Notes under the pieces: model-generated
What the model was told of the DNA's origin: nothing
The model's input: only the letters and a program-made list of their open reading frames with translations
Database searches by the model: none
In this document: piece by piece, positions 10,621 to 26,154 of the stretch
Layout of the letters: every line of letters starts with the position of its first letter
Position numbering within the stretch: position 1 is the first letter of the stretch
Made by a program: the position numbers and the translations under genes
Assembly: GCA_025093985.1 (NCBI GenBank)
Contig: JACAAK010000007.1
Coordinates: forward strand, 1,550,001 to 1,614,000
DNA: 64,000 nt
Direction of reading: 5' to 3'
From: Calvatia gigantea
Taxonomy: Eukaryota > Basidiomycota > Agaricomycetes > Agaricales > Lycoperdaceae

Positions 10621-13600
10621 ATGGCTTATGAAGAAGAAAGGCTCCATACTACATTCGAGAAGCGCGATGAGTTTGTAGAGGCCCAAAGCTCGCTCATCGG
10701 CCTTGACCTATTCACTGAACCCAGTCCTGAATCGGATATCAGGGAAGTTCAACTGCTCCAGAAGCTCACAGGCATTGTATGCTTTCCAAACTGCAAACGT
10801 TTCAAGTGGCGCTGAGTTCTTCAACTAGTTCAACGCATATCAAGAACAACCTTACCTTCTGGATCCCTTCCTGGAATCCCTGGTTTCCCCGGTAGTCAAC
10901 AAACTCAAAGTTTTCACCCGTGATTATCACAGAGGTAGCAATGGGTCGCCTTCAGACAGGAGGGTGGAACGCTTCTCTTTGCTACTTTGTGGATACATTA
11001 AATTTCGAGGACACAAAACAATCAGTCCGTCCATTTATTTCTTTGGGTATGACGTGCAGCACCAATTATTATCCCAGCCAGATTCTTCCCTCATGAGATT
11101 GAAGATATGCCCATTGCGCTGGATTTCATGGTGATGCAAAATGGTATTGCTCAGGAGGCTACGCAGTGGGCCCTTCGTTATGTGATGATGCTTTGGATGT
11201 CCCTCATCACAATGATACCCTTCGATCTGGCTCAATTCGATGATGAGGCTGACCTCGGACGTACTGCGAGGTCCTTGGAAATTGTTGGAAGGATGTACAT
11301 TGGAAAGGCAGGATTGGAGAGGGATGCTGCTGCTTTACTCTTGTCGCGACTTTATATGCGGTATGTGGGGCAGGCCTTTTGGACGCGCAATCGGCTCACC
11401 ATTTACAGGAAGGATGTGAAACACGCGTTTCCAAAGTTTGTTCATACTTTCAAGGGACAGATTCACTCGCAAACCGTAGATGTTGTAACGGTACATACTT
11501 TCTTTGTTAAATTTCACCTACCTGATCGATTCAAGGCCATCGGTTTCCTTCAAGTCGTCAACGAAGTCGCCAAAACTGGCTCCACAAACCAAGTGAAGGA
11601 TTTGATATCGGATTATGTGGAAATAATCGAGGCTGTCAATGATATTCCGCCTTTCACTGGAAACGCGCTCCTTCGAAAGATGAAGACCAAGCTCGCGTCG
11701 AGAGCAGCAGTGCGAATGCTTCCGGCAGTCAGGGCTAGGAGGAGAGGCCGTCTACTCGTTGGATCCCTGCATTCACCTGGAGAAGAAGGTGTATCCGAGG
11801 ATTATGAGGTACCCGAAGTCGTCGAGGCTCTTCTCCACTATCTATTTGATGCCATTCAAAACAAGGTGAGGGCAACCTGATCCTGTTGCGCGCGAAGCAT
11901 AATGTTGTTCACAGGATACAATTGTCCGCTGGTCCGCGGCTAAGGGTGTGGCGCGCATAGCCGAGCGTCTACCACAGGATTTTGCTTCCCAGATTCTCGA
12001 CACGGTCCTGGGCATGTTCAATATCCACTCAATGGCAGCTGCAACACTTTATGACCTTCCCGCAATTGCAGAAAGTACTTGGCATGGCGCTGCTCTTGGG
12101 TGTGCTGAAATGGCTCGCCGAGGTCTCGTGGGACCAGATCAACTCCCGGTTCTTATCGATTGGATGTCCAAGGCGTTGTACTTCGATATTCGTAAAGGGT
12201 CTCATTCGATCGGCTCAAACGTTCGCGATGCGGCCGCTTATGTTTTGTGGTCGCTTGCTAGAACCCAAGACGTTGATTCCTTACGTCTCCGTGGAGATGC
12301 TTTAGCCCGTCAACTTGTCACAGTCGCGCTATTTGACCGTGAGATACACATTCGCCGTGCTGCAAGTGCTGCGTTCCAGGAATATGTTGGAAGAACTGTG
12401 GGTATCTTGCGAATTTTTCTATCAATAGACGACTGAACGCCGATCACTCACTGATAGAGCTTATTCCCACATGGAATCGACGTTCTCAGGAAGACTGACT
12501 TCTACGCTGTCAGTGGGAAGCGAAGTGCGTTCCTAGTCGCCGCACCTCAAGTGGCAGAGTCGGTTTTCTCCTCCCGGGTTATTCAATTTGAATAAAAATA
12601 CCGTCCTATAGGCATCCGGAGTACAGGAATTACATTATTGACCACCTGTTGAAGGTCGTCCTACGGCATTGGGATTCTGGGATGAGGGAATTAGGCTCTC
12701 AGTCACTTGGAGCGATCTGCGAAATAGACGTCCTGCAACTCGGACCTAGCGCCACTAAAGGTGCAGTATGTGGTCCTTTCGCGTTCCTCCAACTAAATGA
12801 TATTTATCGATGATTCATTAGGCCGAACTCCTCAGATCGATTGACATTGCCGACGTTCACGGTGGTCTTCTGGCTTTGAGTGAAATTTCATGCGCATATC
12901 GACGGCGGGTAGGCAACGCTGAACTTCAGGAACGATTGCTTCCAGGGGTGAGCTATCAACAGACTCATAACTCTATTTCCTAACACACGTACAGATATTC
13001 TCCCATCTTGCGTCCGTCGATCAAGGTATTCTCTTGGGACCTCGCAATGGCATTGTAATCGCCGCCGCTTGTCACATGATCGGGAACGCAATCACCTTGT
13101 CCGAAATCGAACTTCAAGGGCAACCTTCTGTTCCCAACTGGAGAAGGGTCATCGATCACGGACTGCGCTACGGACGTGAAACCGTGCAAGAAGCCGCTGC
13201 TACTGCTTATGCAACCATAAGCAAAAGGAAGGATCTTTCAGATGATATCAAAAAGTGCGGCTCCCCCCCTCGGAGAAAGTTTAACCATTGACCTTAGTTG
13301 TGGCGAAGGCTTATAAAGGATTTCAAATCCGCTCCACCCGTTGTTCAACAAGGCCTTCCCCGCATTCTAGGACTAGTCGATTACAATAAATGCCAAGGAT
13401 GCCTCACTTTTGCCCTAGGTTATTTACTGGATCGAACAAAGACATCCGTGAGTGGGGAATGGCCTCTATGTAATTCTAGTGGACCTGACTCTCCAAATAG
13501 TCCAACGCTGTTGTCGAGGTGCGGAGAAACTGCTATCAAGCCCTCCCACAGGTTTTGCATACCCTTTTACCTAATCTTACAGACCGTGAGTTTATCTCCT

Positions 13601-15028
13601 CAATTTCGCTCCTGGCCTCCCTTCACTTCACCCTCCTCGCTAGGCCTCTCGCCTTCTCTAGTGCAAAACATTTTTGAAACCCTCCTTTTGGGGTTGAATG
13701 ATTATACGATCGATGAGCGCGGCGACGTTGGGTCCTGGATCCGCATCGTTTGTGTCCGAGGGTTGGCCTTCTGCATTGAGGACCTATTCTCGGTCGCGGA
13801 ATCTATTGAGAACTTTGAAGAGTACATGCCACTTTTTAAATACCATCAAGCTATGGCTGGGATCCTGAAACAAGGCGTGGAGAGGCTCGATAACGTGCGG
13901 CAGGAGGCTGGGTCGTGTTTTTTACGTTTGCTTAAAATGGCCCCAGTTCGATCTTCTGAGCTCACGTGGTCTCTTCCTGGGCGCCGCCTTCTGGAGGAAT
14001 TGTTCTTGGAGGGGGATGTTCATCAACCTCGCTTCCCGTGGCTTCCCGGTGATGCCCTGGTTGCCGAATTAGCGGACTGGGCTGACGGCGCCTGGCTTTA
14101 CCCCCGCGTAGTCAGAGTGCTCGATATTCTGGAGTTCAGACCATCTACTTTAAAAGGACTGATACATAGTTTGAGCTGCAAAACTGATAGTACTGTTTGT
14201 CGATCATCTTCTCTCACCCATATTTTTCTCATCGTAGTCCTCTAGCAACGGCCAGCTGCATCGAGCTTCGCAACCTATGCTAAATCACTACCACTTTCTG
14301 GTGATGGATATACGCTTACAAGTCTAGTGGTAGACGTCATCGGCGCGGCAAAGGCAAACCTTACCTCCAACACCGTTGTGATCCCGGTACTGCAAACATT
14401 CACCATCCTCCTGGAAGGTGACGCCCTTCAGTCGCTCGGGGACAATTCTGGAAGCGCGGAAAGGTGAGATACAGATGCGCAACCCACGGAGACCTGTCAT
14501 TTAGTCATTGTCCTAGTTTGTTTTCCTTGCTAGATCTAGCGACCAAGAATGTAGGGCGTCTAAAGAATGTCCAGAGGTTACAAGAATCAATGAAAATGTA
14601 CGAAGATGTTCCGCCCGTTGCAATTGAAATTGATGTTGTTTTGCAGAGCAGTTAATCTGATCACGTTCAGAGCTGTAGCCAACGAGGCCATCGCTCACCT
14701 TGACGATTTCCTCGCACATCCATATCCACGCGTAAGTGATCAAATACCTCAGGTCTTAGACGTGCAGCTGATAACGTTTCTGGGAATTGAACAGATTAGA
14801 GGGGATACTGCCGAATACTTATACCTGCTGTTGCAGGGTACCGATGCCCTGGAAATTGACGATGAGGCAGAGAGTGTTCTACTGGAAACTGAATGGTGTG
14901 TGGGAGGAGAGACTTTTTGTTGTTGAGGTTTCCTGATTCGTCCATCACCCAGGACCTCTGAAAACATGGAGATCGCGAAAGCCGCATCGTCGAAACTCGT
15001 TGAATCTCTTATTGTTAGCATATCTTGA
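10621..15028 (+). CDS. Tubulin-folding cofactor D
   Basis: Homologue of TBCD (Cin1/Alp1), a HEAT/ARM-repeat chaperone that captures beta-tubulin and assembles the alpha/beta heterodimer. It is split into about 17 exons. Landmarks in order: RLHTTFEKRDEF near the start; PFFPHEIEDMPIALDFM (about 11090); RYVMMLWMSLITMIPFDL; RDAAALLLSRLYMR; DTIVRWSAAKGVARIAERLP (about 11915); GSNVRDAAAYVLWSLAR; RRAASAAFQEYVGR; LFPHGIDVL; AAPQVAEHPEYRNYIIDHLL across an intron; NDYTIDERGDVGSWIRI; LATKNVGRLKNVQRL; GDTAEYLYLLLQ. The end is at TGA 15026-15028. Every splice I traced keeps frame, so the gene looks intact. VMA2 follows 237 bp downstream on the same strand. The donor just before 11090 is weak (GTCCAT) and uncertain. 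Confidence 0.93.
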
Positions 15029-15265
15029 GAGTAGTTGACAGAAGTTAACTTAAAGAAAAAGGAGACTGGCTCAGTAAGCTGAGGAAAACCGTGAGAAATT
15101 GATGCAACATCTGGTCAGCATCGTCATTATCCGAGATCGAGCAGGTCTGGCCTTCAAGCCTCCTTCACTTCTTGCTCGTCCTCTGGGCAAAATTACTGGA
15201 CTTTTCCCGCGACCGACATTAATTATTGCTTCAGCGTCCATCCTCACGTTAATCCGGGAAAAAAC

Positions 15266-17395
<2,130 letters not shown>

Positions 17396-19159
17396 ATGAA
17401 ATGCTACCAGGTACCCTCACATACTATGTAACGCAATGGCATGTTTTGTTTGTTCTGTCTGTCCTAATTGATGATACGCATATAACCCTTTCCCATTAGT
17501 TAAGTGTAGGCCCTCTGATTAAAAGTTTCAGTGTTGAGTTTCAGTATATTACGAGCTTACGAACTTGACGTTTGGAAACCAGTGGCGTGTGAGTCGTCAG
17601 CCGCTGTTACTCCCCCGTTGTACGGGTGCGGACTTGGGTGAACTGCGCCCATATTGTGCAAGGCTGGGGCATGGTCCCATCTTGGAGCTTCGTATTCTCG
17701 CACAGCAGTGCTAAGTTGATCTATGGGTCTATTGGGAGGGTATTTTTGTCCTAACCGGAAATGAAAAGTCTAAATTCTTTGATTAGTGTGATTGGTGATT
17801 GGACTCAAGCCCCTGTGTTTGCTCTCGGTTAACGAGAACCACTTATAGGGCCGGCCCAAACTACAGGCTTCAGAAATACTCCGATGAACTATAGGCTTAG
17901 CACGATAAGGGCAAATGAAGCCAGACGTTTGGGAATGCCAGCGGCCTGGGAGGGTGTTGGCATTGCCTTACGGGATCGAGAAAATGGGGGCTATCCCATG
18001 ACTAGAAGGGAGCTTATGCCTCTGGACTGTTAGCCTTTTGACAACTACGTGCCGCTAACCCCCAGGTATATTCTCCACAGGCCAAGTGCCCCCATCAGGC
18101 CGCCCAACGAAGATGAAGTACTGTCGTGCAAGCTTTATCCATGAAATGAACGACCCTTGAGCGACTAGCGGATATGCAAAGTCAGATAAAGAAAGCCCGT
18201 ATGAGCGATTCTGGGAGCCAATCTCGATTGTGATGTGTTCGTCTGCCTGGAATTTGGGTGAGGCCTTACCGGAAAAGCCTACCCGCGAACATTCTTAATG
18301 GTCCCCGTGGGCTGATACGTGGCTTGATGGGGATGTCGTATGCATGTTTGTTGTGCGTGGTTAGATTTGAATTTGAAGAGTCCAGGATGTGAAGGCGTGT
18401 ATAGGGAACTTTGTTTTGGGAGCCAAAAATGGGTGTTATTCTTGTGCTCCGGAACTTGGAAGAAGAGAAGATATGGGTATATTTTTCATTGAAATTGAAA
18501 TTGGGACCTATTTAGCGTCGACATGAGGAAGTCGGCTAGCTATATGTTTCTAGTAGCCAACGTGGGGTCGTCGCAGTCCATGTCGGTAGTGGTGCTCTGT
18601 GGGTAAGGTGTGGGTCCTAATAGTATATCAAATGTGTAATTACTGTACATAACCCGTAGAGTACGGCAAAATGGCGTGGGGGTGTAGGCTTGACTAGTAA
18701 GTTACGACACGAGGCATAGACAGAAAATTTGACATAAGATGTATCTGGCGATAAAGAGTGATGGAATGAACGTCATGAGGATACCGCGGAGAAGGCGCGA
18801 TTAGGATCTGGCAGGGACCGGACACAGATCTGTCGCTCGGACGTACACGATCATCTCCGCACATACACTCAACCACTGGCGCACCTGCCTCGAGGGGTCA
18901 CCTACTCGGGGAATTGCTGGCCAATTTGTTAAACTGGATGAATTGCAGCGTGGGTGGCGCGTGTGGGACAACTACGGACCCGGTTTTCAAGGGAGGCGGT
19001 TGGATTGGATGGGCCTGAGAGAGACTGTAACGTTGTCTGTCTGCACACAACACACTCTCAAGCCATGTGTTCACCCTCGCCCCTTACTACTTATATAGTC
19101 CCTTTCGCTTTTCTAGCCGTCTTTTTTTCCCCGTGCCTCCCCTCCCCCTCATACTCCGT
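17396..19159. other. 1.76-kb intergenic region
   Basis: Holds the VMA2 3' end and the promoter of the TCP11-type gene; a TATATAG-like box lies at about 19094, some 65 bp before the next start. No reading frame with recognisable content. Confidence 0.45.
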
Positions 19160-21664
19160 ATGGATGATCTCGCCCATGAATTCTCTCTGAACCACCGCAA
19201 ACGTAAGGCTCGTCAGGACGACCAAGACGATGGCAAGTCAAAGCACCCCAGACAGAACCATGACAAGGATTCATCCGCGCGTCCCGCAAAGGCTCCCCGG
19301 CTTTCATGGCTTTCGCCAGACTCGGGGACTGCACTATGGAATTCACCATCCTCACCCCAGGTCTCAACCCCAATTGCTTCCCCCTCCACCCTTGCTGCTA
19401 CCTTTCCCCTGAGGTCTTCAAAACCCGTTCGTGAAACCACCTCCCCACGACATCCACTTCATGAACAGTCGTCTTTACCCGCTTCCCCTACATGCCTTGC
19501 CTTTTCAGACTCGGCCACCGACCACACAGAAAATGAACTTGGCGAAGACATGAGCAATTCCCTTGATCCTGAACCTGTCCTTCTGCAAACGCCGCGGTTG
19601 CCATTGGACGTTTCCGACGAAATCCTATCAATACCCGCCGCCACGTTAGACCTGACATCTCTTCACATCCCGCCGATGATGCCCCTAATCAACCGTCAGA
19701 CGCTCAAGGACTTGGATTTTAACGAAATCATGCACAATACTCCACTACGTGGGTTTCTTACGACATTTTCGTTGTTGCTCGTACTCAATCCTCTCTATTC
19801 GTAATCAGGTCATGATATTTTGTTTGACTCCGGCCTGCAGTTTAGACCGGCGGGTCATCGTCGGAAAAAAGAGTGGGTGGAACGCTATTGGGATGCGGTG
19901 TCTCGGGAAATCGAGTCGGGCTGTACCTGCGTTTCTTATGATGCGTCAAGTCGGAAGTATATCCCTACTATCTGCGTTTGCGATCACGTCTCGCTCCCTA
20001 CTCATGCGTCGCTTGCCTTCTCCGTTTCTTCGTCACTCATCACCATCCACACCACCCCCCGTCTCCGTACTCTGCTCAACGAGTTTCTTGAGGTGCTGCT
20101 CCATGTGATTCAGCCGCTATCCATGCTCTCCGGGCCATACGTCAATCCAGATTTCCTTCAAACCCCCATTCAAGAGCACACAGAACAAGCCCGAATCATA
20201 CGGTCTCATTTTGACCCAGACCTCATTGAACAGGAGCTCAAACATGGCGTATTTGATCCGTCGGGTTTGTTCCAGACGATAGGGGCGACACTCAAAACAC
20301 ACTGTGCTCCAATGCGTGATCATGCCGTTGATAACATGATTGAGGCGGCAAAGGCATGTGCGCCGAGCCACAAGGGCACAACGCGAGATGCCGTAAAGGT
20401 GCTCCGAAATTGTCTGGAAATTCTAGAACTCATGAAATTGGTAAGTGCGCTTTGTTTACACACATACAGCCAAGAAATGTAACTTGGTTACGTCTAGGAC
20501 ATCGCCAATCACCAAATGCAGACTTTGCGACCCTTCCTCGTGTATAGTTCTGGCTCATTCGAAAGGAAGATGCTAAGGAGCCGACGTAGCATCGACCCCT
20601 CTCTTCCCGTTACCAAAGAATGGCTCCGACTCGCACACAGCTCATTTGCACCGCAAACGGAACCGATTAAACACCCTTTGCAGCCTCAAGGCCTGCGCTA
20701 TGCTCTGCTTGGTCAGAAGCAACAACTATACCTCTCCGTAGTACGAGGCATCGTGGACACGGTATTCAACCCGCCATCACCTTCACCTCCTGTAACCACG
20801 CCCATGAAAAGCCATTCCTCATTCACGTTAGACCTGCCGTTCCCATCCTTTCCAGAAACGCTTTATCTCGACCAAGGACGGATCCAAAGTCACACTTCCG
20901 AGATTACCGATACTCTCGCTCTATGGATGTTCCTCCTACTTTATCGTCAACTAATCTCGTGCTCAGGCCAAGGGAAATCCCAAAAGGAACGCATGAATGA
21001 ATTTGCGGCTATTTTGAAACAGGAGATTCGTGCCATTTGTCCCAGAAACCTCGGTTCTTGTTTCATTACGGATACGGATACCAATTTAGGTCCTGGATCT
21101 CACCAAGACCCAGCGATTGATAAGCTCGACAGTGCTATGGATGACATCGCGTTACAGGTTGCGCGTCGGGCCACAAATGCTCGACGTAGCCAGAAACCCG
21201 CTGAAATGGGATCGCTTTCCAGCGTGACTAATGACGCACCTGATGAACGCACCGTATCGGTCGCGCGAAAATGGGTTATCACCAATATGAAGCTTGATTC
21301 TTCGCTCAGGAAGTTGCTTCATGGGCGGTTGAAGAACGCCGTCTTTGAGAAGGTTCTTGCTGAAGTCTATCCTGCGCGTGCGGAGGCTGCACTGGAGAAG
21401 ATGATGGGACACGAGATCGAGGGTAGTGGTGAGGTACTCGTTACATCAAGGGATTATCAAGGAATCACGCGGTCGCGGCCGTCATCTTCGCTACTTTTCG
21501 AGACAAAGAAGTTGGCTCAGGAAGCCGGCAATGGCAACGGATTGGAGATGCTGACAGAGGAGGTGCAGTCATTGGTGGACAAGATTTCGTTGTTGGTTAT
21601 CGTCCATTTGAACGCTTATCTTCCCTTGTACGAGAAGGAGGAGTTTATGAAGGATGTGCTGTAG
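19160..21664 (+). CDS. TCP11-domain protein (Sok1-like)
   Basis: Member of the T-complex protein 11 family; yeast Sok1 was linked to cAMP/PKA growth signalling. Three exons. The ATG at 19160 is preferred over an upstream in-frame ATG (19067) because a TATA-like box lies between them. The N-terminal ~190 residues are Ser/Pro-rich and basic. Exon 1 ends ...NTPLR and joins HDILFDSGLQFRP through a GTGGGT donor near 19749. The TCP11 core includes KKEWVERYWDAV, IEQELKHGVFDPSGLF, TRDAVKVLRNCLEILELMKL and, after an intron at about 20440-20498, DIANHQMQTLRPFLV, FERKMLRSRRSI and WLRLAHSSF. The C-terminus is helical (SLVDKISLLVIVHLNAYLPL). Appears intact. Confidence 0.88.
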
Positions 21665-23639
21665 CTAGGTACGCTTAGCACCCTCCATCATACTCATTTC
21701 TGTTTCGCTTGCGACGCCTTTACACGATACCACTTAGGTGCTCCCGCAAGTTCTGTTGTTCCAAGCGGACCTACCGTCATTATTGGATATTTCTTTTTAT
21801 ATCTATGATGCAATCCCCTTTCGACCTTCGACACCGAGTGACGGGAGCCAAATTTTTACGAGTTTTTTCCCTTGCTTTGGCTTTACCCCTGAACGATGAT
21901 ACACTGCTGCCAAATAGACGGTCGTGCGCTTTCACCGGGGGATTTTTAATAACCTACGACTGGCAGATGTTTTTCTGTATATACTGCCAGTATAGAACCG
22001 CATCTTTACCTAGAATTCAACTCAAATTCGATACTGACATCCCCGGACACTCGCCCTCCGCAGTAAACGTAGATGACGTTAATCTCCCTTGGTCGTTCTC
22101 GCTCTCGATCCTAATATTGTTGGAACCTGTGATACCGAGGAGTTGGATTCCAGGTCTACCATGGACCTTGGCTGAATGAAAACGGGCCCGTTAGGGCGAC
22201 GGGAACCGGGAGATCTCTGCCTTGCATCCCTTCGCACTCACAACAATGGACTTTTGTCACTTTCACTTGGCGGATTGTATCTGTGGGAAGTTTTGTGGCG
22301 GATGCAATCAATCTCTCGACTGAGCTGTGACAGAAAGGAAGAGGGACAACAGCGTCTAGTCTAGATGTCAATCACGACCTTAAGCTTTGAGTGACAAAAC
22401 AACATTTCATTAACAGTCACCCTCTTTATGAGATGGCGCGGAGCCGCAGTGGTGGTGGAGTGGCCAGAATAAAGAATTACATGCCGTTATTTTGATTTCA
22501 TTTCCTGCTGTTTCTAACCAGTAATGTTTGAATTTACTCTTCTCACTTCTTCTGTCTCGGGCATCTGCTCTTGTTCATTTTCGAGCCCTGACCTCCAAAA
22601 ATTACAAAGATCATTTTCATTCATCTGCGCCTCTTGATATGTGGGCATGGCGGTGCTTTAACTACCTCCGAAATGTTGCTCACACGTTTCAGTTTGAAAA
22701 AAGTTTAGTAAAGTGGACCAAAGTAGAGAATAGTGATGATGAACCGTAGATGGACTCATATAATCGTGGTAGGTCTTTCATGACTTCTAGCTCTGGTAGG
22801 CTTGTGCTCAAGAATTTCATTTCAAATAGACAGCAAGGCGATGTCATTCAGCTGTTCATAGTGGGTTCAGGACCGCAGTTCTCGCACCGTATACATGAAG
22901 ATTAAAATGTTCTTTTGATTCTCGCTCTCCGATGCCGCAATGCCGTAGTGCGGCCATGACCGGACGTATGTTTTAGAATACTTTGCTCTTTGCGAGGTGC
23001 TTTGTTTTTCATCGTCACCATTATGTAGTCCCAAGTCTATGTTATGAGCGGGTCCCAAATACCGGTACTGGTGATATTTTATGAGCAATAAGCAACGAAT
23101 GCAGGTAAGGCTTTTTTCCTTTTTTTGTTTGGTACTGATTTCTGACAACAGATTTTCGCTTTCAACTTGCCTAGATAGGTATTAATGGCTCTTGAATCCA
23201 TTAACAAGTGCCGCAAGGTAATTCGTGTGGGTAGGTCAGGAGCCAGAGAGTTGGGTGGTCACGCTTGAGGTCATACGAGGATGTCGGCAAGTGCGGCTGC
23301 CGTTGCATTCGTCCCGCAGAATCCCCGTTCGACCATCAAACCACGCCTCAACCTCCTCTTCTTCGGGGTTTGGGAATCCTGTTCCTGTTTGGCATCGCTT
23401 GAGATATATTTGCGAGTTAGGTATTCTCTGTTGTGAAGTGGAGGCACCGAACACGAGCCCGAGTTGCTTAGGCAATCATCACTTTACTAGCGCCGGGATT
23501 GAATGCTTCCAAAATTAGTGACGGGTGTTCGATATGGACGTGGAACGGTCCCGATGTACGCCACCGTCCTCAGTCACGTCCTGGCAGTGAAACAAAAGGT
23601 TAATACAAGAGGAAATTTCCCCAGGATCTTCATTAATAT
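21665..23639. other. About 2 kb with no recognised gene
   Basis: The downstream flank of the TCP11 gene includes a 156-codon open frame (21709-22179) with no recognised motif. Other frames are short and overlapping. Confidence 0.4.
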
Positions 23640-24182
23640 ATGCACTTACGTGGGGAAGACCTCGTGACCGTGAATGCTGACAGCCTCATCGAGCCTCCTC
23701 TTTCGCAAGCACATTGTTCGAAGCCCATCGATCTGCGTCCGGCTCCCGTTAGGAAGATTCCCAAGGAAATCAGGTTGAGTTTCGAGACAACAGCCGCCCA
23801 TGCTAAGCAGTTTGGTGTAAGGACGGAAGTGTCCCATAAACATGGCACCCTGGGAGATCTCCTGACTGGTATGGCAATGGCGACGGTATCGTGGAAGACC
23901 GCATCTTCCGGGGCTAGTGAATCTCTTCTCGTCTTAGTTCGACCCTTTCTGGTCCTTCATATCGCCCGTGGAGTCCTGTCATTGTCCCCCGTGCTTCGTT
24001 GGGCGCATCAGGAGAGCGCATATATCCAACAAGAATTCATCTCGCAGTCCACAGATTTGAAGGTGCCTCCGCCAGAATTCCTGCTTCCGCCATATGCCCT
24101 AGTTTTACCTTCATTTGTTAGGTTCAGGCGTTACTTGATTTACGGCGAGCGTATACCTCGAGCACTTAAAACAAATATCTAA
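23640..24182 (+). CDS. Unrecognised 180-codon ORF
   Basis: An uninterrupted ATG-to-stop frame 19 bp upstream of the amidohydrolase start. The product has a proline-rich C-terminal half (PPPEFLLPP) and a hydrophobic stretch around LVLVRPFLVLHIARGVLSLS. I recognise no domain. Minus-strand frames of 65-71 codons overlap it, so the coding strand is not certain. It may simply be upstream sequence of the next gene. Confidence 0.25.
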   Translation: MHLRGEDLVTVNADSLIEPPLSQAHCSKPIDLRPAPVRKIPKEIRLSFETTAAHAKQFGVRTEVSHKHGTLGDLLTGMAMATVSWKTASSGASESLLVLVRPFLVLHIARGVLSLSPVLRWAHQESAYIQQEFISQSTDLKVPPPEFLLPPYALVLPSFVRFRRYLIYGERIPRALKTNI

Positions 24183-24201
24183 GCCTTCCAGAGCCAAAGA
24201 C

Positions 24202-26154
24202 ATGTCAAACCTGTACATTACGAATGTCCGCCTGCCACCACCCTCTTTGTTGCATCTGGCCGGCGGGGTAAACGACTGTGACAAGACCTGGACCGTGAAA
24301 TGTTTTGACGGCGTGGTCACTGAGGTGTCTCAGACGGGTGACTCAGAACAAGGAGTACTCGTAGCTGACAGTGTGCAAATACTAGACGCAAGAGGGAGTA
24401 TTATGTTACCTTCGTACGTTGTCTCCCATTCGCGCCTCAAATGGCGCAATCAATTATGGCAAGCACAGCTGAACTATCTGGAAAAGGCTATGCCATTCAC
24501 ATATTCACCTCGACAAATGCTTCATTTTGGATAGGTGCGGTGACCTTACAGAGGGGTATGTACCTACCCGCACACTTTTCATTCTGGGATATGCTGCCGG
24601 AACACCGGGCTGGAAGTCATGGGCCTAAATGACAGCGAACGCCATTAGACTGCCAACCCTCCGCCTACGTTTGGATTTCCATTTACCTTCCAATTATCAC
24701 TCCTAGCACATCGACATGTATAACCCACACATCCGATCTCACAGGGATTTCAACGAAGCGATGGTCATAACTGCAAAGGCTAAAGAAAGTTTCCCGACCG
24801 ACACAGGTGATCTGCGCCGACGCGGCGCACAACTGATCGAAGAAAGCGTGGAAAATGGGGTTACTTCTATGCGCACTCATGTCGAAGTTGACACCATCGT
24901 CGGATTCTCCTGCCTTGAGGTAGCATTGGAATTAAAGGCTCGATACAGGGATATATGCGATATCCAGATTGCAGGTAGTCTTCCCCTGCATCACTCGTGA
25001 CTCTCGTCTTGATATCACCTCAGTCTTTGCTCAGGAAGCCCTATTCGAAAAGGCATCAGATACTGAACCGGGAAGGAATTACAACATCCTTTGCCAGGCC
25101 ATGGCAAGGGAAGGTGTATCTGCCGTGGGATCCGCACCATATGTTGAGCCAACGATCGAACAGGCAAAGGAGAACATCAGGCTCGTTTTCGAAGCTGCTA
25201 TGAACCAGAGAAGCTCTCCATCGGGTTCGCTGCGCCACATCGACTTTCACCTGGACTATAATTTGAACCCAGCGGCAGAACCCCTTATCCATGAGGTCAT
25301 AACGCAAGCCAGGGTGCACTATCGTATCCATGGTTCTGGCGAGGATAATATAGACTCGATCAAAGCGGGTGGCCCAAGTCCTGGGGATATTCCCCATCAA
25401 CAGGGGCTCACAACTGAGCCACTACCACACAGCACAGATCATAGGCCATGCATCGCCATCGGGCATGCGACGCGTTTGCAGTTATTCTCGCCGACAGAGT
25501 GGCGTGCATTAGGCGCGGCCATCGCCGATTTGCCGATTACCATTGTAGGGCTGCCCCAATCTGATATGTATATCCAAGGGAGAATTCACCAAAATGAGCC
25601 CCTGGGCCCACCAAGGGGTACACTGCGTGTACCGTTCATCGACCGGGAGTATGGTATCAAGGTGGCAATGGCTGTAAATAATGTGGACAATGCGTTTACG
25701 CCACAGGGAACATTGGATCCTTTGAGCTCTCTCGTGTCATTTGGAGTAGCAATATTTCAAGCAGCAGCGCCAAAGGATATTAGAACTTTGATCGTAAGTC
25801 AGATTCACACCACAAAAAGCCATCCTCATGGCTTGTCCCAGGAGGCGGTCACCCTAACATCCAAGCGTGCAATTGCGCTTGAACGAAGAACCCAGGATGA
25901 CGGGAGGAAAAATGACACACAGGGGTCCCAGGCCAGGGCAAAGGAGAACCGTCCCCATCGATCTATTTCCGACGCCAGGAGACCCAGCTGACTTCGTGGT
26001 GCTCCATGGCAATGATAGCCTGCGATCGGCTGCGCTTCATCCAGCATTTGAACGGACAACTATTAAGGACGGGAGGGTTGTCGCAAGGCGCAAAAAGTGG
26101 CGGTGGATGCCCGGAAAGGAGGGTCTACTCGAGGCTACCGTGAGGCCAGAATGA
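24202..26154 (+). CDS. Cytosine-deaminase-like metallo-dependent hydrolase, possible frame break
   Basis: Amidohydrolase-superfamily TIM-barrel enzyme acting on C-N bonds of cyclic or N-acyl substrates; substrate not inferable. Start MSNLYITNVRLPPP at 24202. An intron brings LPS next to LCHSHIHLDKCFILDRCGD, the metal-binding HxH strand. Then DFNEAMVITAKAKESFP, ENGVTSMRTHVEVD (second metal His), IQIA-VFAQEALF across an intron, HIDFHLDYNLNPAAEPLI, CIAIGHATRLQLFSP and ITIVGLPQSDMYIQGR. The C-terminus DPADFVVLHGNDSLRSAALH and TTIKDGRVVARRKKWRWM is in a different frame from KRAIAL (about 25880), with no usable intron between. Read strictly, the protein ends at 25991 without its C-terminal beta-sandwich strands. 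Confidence 0.8.
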
